From assembly GCF_024029775.1 (NCBI RefSeq), contig NZ_CP097122.1, positions 1,055,001 to 1,119,000 of the forward strand: DNA of 64,000 nt, in the 5' to 3' direction. Positions 61,480 to 64,000 of this stretch are shown here, piece after piece. The notes under the pieces were generated by a model. The model saw only the letters and a list, made by a program, of their open reading frames with translations. It did not search any database and was not told the origin of the DNA. The DNA comes from Fructobacillus americanaquae (GTDB lineage Bacteria > Bacillota > Bacilli > Lactobacillales > Lactobacillaceae). Each line of letters starts with the position of its first letter. Position 1 is the stretch's first letter. Made by a program: the position numbers and the translations under genes.

Positions 61480-64000
61480 ATGGCGAAAGATAAAATTGAA
61501 ATTCGCGGGGCTCGTGCCCATAACTTAAAAAATATTGATGTTGATATTCCCAAGGAATCCCTCACGGTTGTGACTGGCCTATCGGGATCAGGAAAGTCCT
61601 CTCTAGCTTTTGATACCCTCTATGCCGAGGGGCAACGACGCTACGTGGAATCATTGTCCGCCTACGCCCGGCAATTTTTGGGACAGATGGATAAGCCTGA
61701 TGTTGACTCGATTGACGGCCTCTCACCGGCCATTTCCATTGATCAAAAGACAACTTCGAATAATCCACGGTCAACGGTTGGGACAGTAACCGAGATTTCG
61801 GATTACTTCCGCCTGTTGTTTGCTCGAGTAGGGAAACCTGACGATCCAAAGGATGGGACGAAAATTCTCCATTCGATCGATCAAATGGTCGAATACGCTC
61901 AAAAAGCGTTACCTGAGGGGACCCGTCTGCAGGTTTTTGCACCGATTATTAAACACAAGAAGGGCACCCATGAAAAGGCCTTTGCTCAGATGCAAAAGCA
62001 GGGTTATTTACGGGCTCGCATTGATGGTGAAATTGTCGAACTTGATACAGTTGATGACCTTGCTTTGGAACGCAACCGCTTCCATGATATTGATGTTTTG
62101 GTGGATCGAATTGTGTTGCGGGCTGATGCTCGGTCGCGCCTTTTTGATTCAATTGAAGCAGCGACGAACCTAGCGGGGGGATTAGTCGTTTTGGAACCAG
62201 TTGGCCGTGGTGATGAGGAGGTTCCCGCGCCATTGAGGTTCTCAGACCACTATTTGGGTGACCTGAAAGATTTTAAGGTTGGCCGGTTGGAACCGCGACT
62301 CTTTTCTTTCAACGCACCAATGGGAGCTTGCCCAGTTTGTCAGGGACTGGGGGCAACCCAGGAGGTTGATTTAGACCTCGTTGTGCCTGATGATACCTTG
62401 ACGCTGAAACAGGGCGCTCTGGCGCCTTGGAACCCAATTTCTTCCAATTACTATCCTGCATTGTTGGAACAGTTCTGTGAACAATTTGGAATTGACCAAA
62501 ATGTGCCCTTCATGGACTTATCAAAGAAGGACCAAGACCTGATTTTATATGGTTCGGGTGAAAAAGAATTCCATTTCCATTTTCAAAACGATTTTGGTGG
62601 CGTTCGTGATGCTGATCAGGTTTTCGAAGGGGTGATGAATAACGTTTCCCGGCGGTATAAGGAAACCAACTCTGACTTTACTCGTGACCAAATGGCCCAG
62701 TACATGACGCGATTAACCTGTCCAGCATGTCATGGATACCGGTTAAATCCGGCGGCCTTGTCGATTAAGGTTGGGGGTCGCAATATTGGTGATGTCACTA
62801 ATTTGCCAGTTGATGAAGAGCTAGCATACTTTGCTAATTTAACCTTTGGCCCCCAGGACCAGGAAATTGCTCAACCAATTTTAAAAGAAATTCAAGATCG
62901 ACTTGGCTTTTTGCGGTCGGTTGGCCTTGATTATTTGACGCTATCTCGTTCTGCAGCGACATTGTCTGGTGGTGAATCTCAGCGAATTCGTTTAGCAACA
63001 CAAATTGGATCCAACCTATCTGGGGTTCTTTATGTTTTGGATGAGCCATCGATTGGTTTGCACCAGCGCGATAATGACAAGCTCTTAGCATCAATGAAGT
63101 CAATGCGTGATTTGGGCAATACGTTGGTTGTCGTGGAACACGACGAGGATACCATGGAGGCGGCCGACTACCTCATTGATGTCGGCCCTGGTGCTGGGTC
63201 ACTTGGTGGCCAAATTATGGCTGCTGGAACACCGACCGAGGTCATGCAGAATCCAAAATCTTTGACGGGTCAGTACCTTTCGGGGAAGCGGTATATTCCA
63301 GTACCAAAGTCTCGTCGGAAGGGTAATGGAGCAGAAATTGTCATTCGAGGAGCAAAGGAAAATAACCTGAAAAACATTACGGCGAAGTTCCCACTGGGCA
63401 AGTTTGTGGCCGTAACGGGGGTTTCTGGATCGGGCAAGTCGACACTCGTCAATACCATTTTAAAACGGGTTTTGAAGCAAAAACTCAACAAGAATTCAAA
63501 TAAGCCTGGTGCTTACCGCTCGGTTGAAGGAATTGAAAACCTCGAACAAGTAGTTGATATCGACCAATCGCCAATCGGTCGAACGCCACGGTCAAACCCT
63601 GCCACTTATACAGGTGTTTTTGACGATATTCGCGAGTTGTTTGCCCAGACAAATGAGGCTAAACTCCGTGGCTATTCTAAGGGACGGTTTTCTTTTAATA
63701 CGAAGGGTGGCCGTTGTGAAAACTGTCGTGGTGATGGAGTCATCAAGATTGAGATGAACTTTTTACCTGATGTTTACGTAGCCTGTGAGGTCTGTGGTGG
63801 TACTCGTTACAATTCTGAAACCTTGGAAGTTACTTATAAGGATAAGACGATTTCTCAAGTTTTGGATATGACCGCTAAGGAAGCCCTCGATTTCTTTGCA
63901 CCAATTCCAAAAATTGCGCGCCGTTTGCAAACAATTAATGATGTTGGTTTGGGCTATGTAAAATTAGGTCAGTCCGCAACAACCCTATCAGGTGGTGAGG
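61480..64000 (+). CDS. uvrA: Excinuclease ABC subunit A, 5' part
   Basis: Damage-recognition ATPase of nucleotide excision repair, cut by the right edge after 840 codons. The ATG at 61480 ([20 protein letters not shown]) has AAAGAGGA 5-8 bases upstream. The first ATPase has Walker [10 protein letters not shown]; the second starts with GVSGSGKST near 63430. Zinc modules [14 protein letters not shown] and CENCRGDGV...[10 protein letters not shown] are present. In the usual ARVG..CP.HG segment the Cys is replaced (DDPKDG), a variation outside the main zinc fingers. It lies 87 bases after uvrB, likely in the same operon. Confidence 0.96.
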   Translation, partial: MAKDKIEIRGARAHNLKNIDVDIPKESLTVVTGLSGSGKSSLAFDTLYAEGQRRYVESLSAYARQFLGQMDKPDVDSIDGLSPAISIDQKTTSNNPRSTVGTVTEISDYFRLLFARVGKPDDPKDGTKILHSIDQMVEYAQKALPEGTRLQVFAPIIKHKKGTHEKAFAQMQKQGYLRARIDGEIVELDTVDDLALERNRFHDIDVLVDRIVLRADARSRLFDSIEAATNLAGGLVVLEPVGRGDEEVPAPLRFSDHYLGDLKDFKVGRLEPRLFSFNAPMGACPVCQGLGATQEVDLDLVVPDDTLTLKQGALAPWNPISSNYYPALLEQFCEQFGIDQNVPFMDLSKKDQDLILYGSGEKEFHFHFQNDFGGVRDADQVFEGVMNNVSRRYKETNSDFTRDQMAQYMTRLTCPACHGYRLNPAALSIKVGGRNIGDVTNLPVDEELAYFANLTFGPQDQEIAQPILKEIQDRLGFLRSVGLDYLTLSRSAATLSGGESQRIRLATQIGSNLSGVLYVLDEPSIGLHQRDNDKLLASMKSMRDLGNTLVVVEHDEDTMEAADYLIDVGPGAGSLGGQIMAAGTPTEVMQNPKSLTGQYLSGKRYIPVPKSRRKGNGAEIVIRGAKENNLKNITAKFPLGKFVAVTGVSGSGKSTLVNTILKRVLKQKLNKNSNKPGAYRSVEGIENLEQVVDIDQSPIGRTPRSNPATYTGVFDDIRELFAQTNEAKLRGYSKGRFSFNTKGGRCENCRGDGVIKIEMNFLPDVYVACEVCGGTRYNSETLEVTYKDKTISQVLDMTAKEALDFFAPIPKIARRLQTINDVGLGYVKLGQSATTLSGGE

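Noticed and set aside
1-64000. CRISPR arrays, rRNA genes, intact insertion sequences
   Set aside because: No regularly spaced repeats, rRNA-like sequence or transposase gene were recognised anywhere in the window.

Overview
The window is a low-to-mid GC Firmicute chromosome, most likely a lactic acid bacterium of the Leuconostoc family (Leuconostoc, Fructobacillus, Oenococcus, Weissella or Convivina type). The grounds are the rsmG-parA-parB-DUF951-ychF core order, a BusR/BusA osmoregulation locus, a T-box trp operon, lipoteichoic-acid type glycolipid genes and frequent TTG starts. The genus is inferred, not proven.

Layout. Bases 1-3497 hold conserved core genes: rsmG (cut by the left edge), parA, parB, a DUF951 protein and ychF. 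Bases 3525-7385 carry a membrane protein, a two-component system and a D-alanyl-D-alanine carboxypeptidase in one tight run. Next come pgi with a CcpA-type cre site (7494-8837), divergent busR and busAA-busAB with paired palindromic operators (8963-12639), and an ABC-2 exporter pair on the minus strand (12771-14883). From 14884 to 25800 the region is accessory. It has a tRNA-Glu(CUC) with a decayed integrase at its 3' side, a TetR regulator and a divergent unknown gene around a perfect operator, a GNAT gene broken by one amber codon, a drug exporter, several small membrane proteins and long non-coding stretches.

Bases 25801-45975 are the metabolic core. Eight genes for the shikimate pathway and prephenate use (aroE, aroD, a transporter fused to chorismate mutase, aroC, aroA, tyrA, aroK, a BacA/prephenate-dehydratase-like protein) run leftward from a promoter at about 33650. 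Their leader encodes a 19-residue Tyr/Phe-rich peptide followed by mutually exclusive hairpins ending in a terminator, the layout of ribosome-mediated attenuation. Back to back with it, the complete trpEGDCFBA operon runs rightward behind a T-box with a TGG specifier. Branch supply and the Trp branch are thus apparently controlled by two different RNA mechanisms. After trpA a TPP riboswitch with its own terminator precedes an NCS2-type permease, a LuxE-like acyl-activating enzyme, a LuxC-like acyl reductase and an SDR dehydrogenase. This four-gene operon reads as import of an acid followed by its reduction to an alcohol, and I infer a thiamin-precursor salvage route. It is the strongest candidate for an undescribed system.

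Bases 46079-64000 return to mostly housekeeping genes: a TauE/SafE exporter, a NUDIX hydrolase, tgt, yajC, a heterodimeric ABC exporter with one degenerate ATP site, a glycolipid/lipoteichoic-acid cluster (two glycosyltransferases, a flippase-like protein, a YkuJ-type protein, an LtaS-type synthase), uvrB, and uvrA cut by the right edge. I found no CRISPR array, rRNA, intact insertion sequence or intact prophage.
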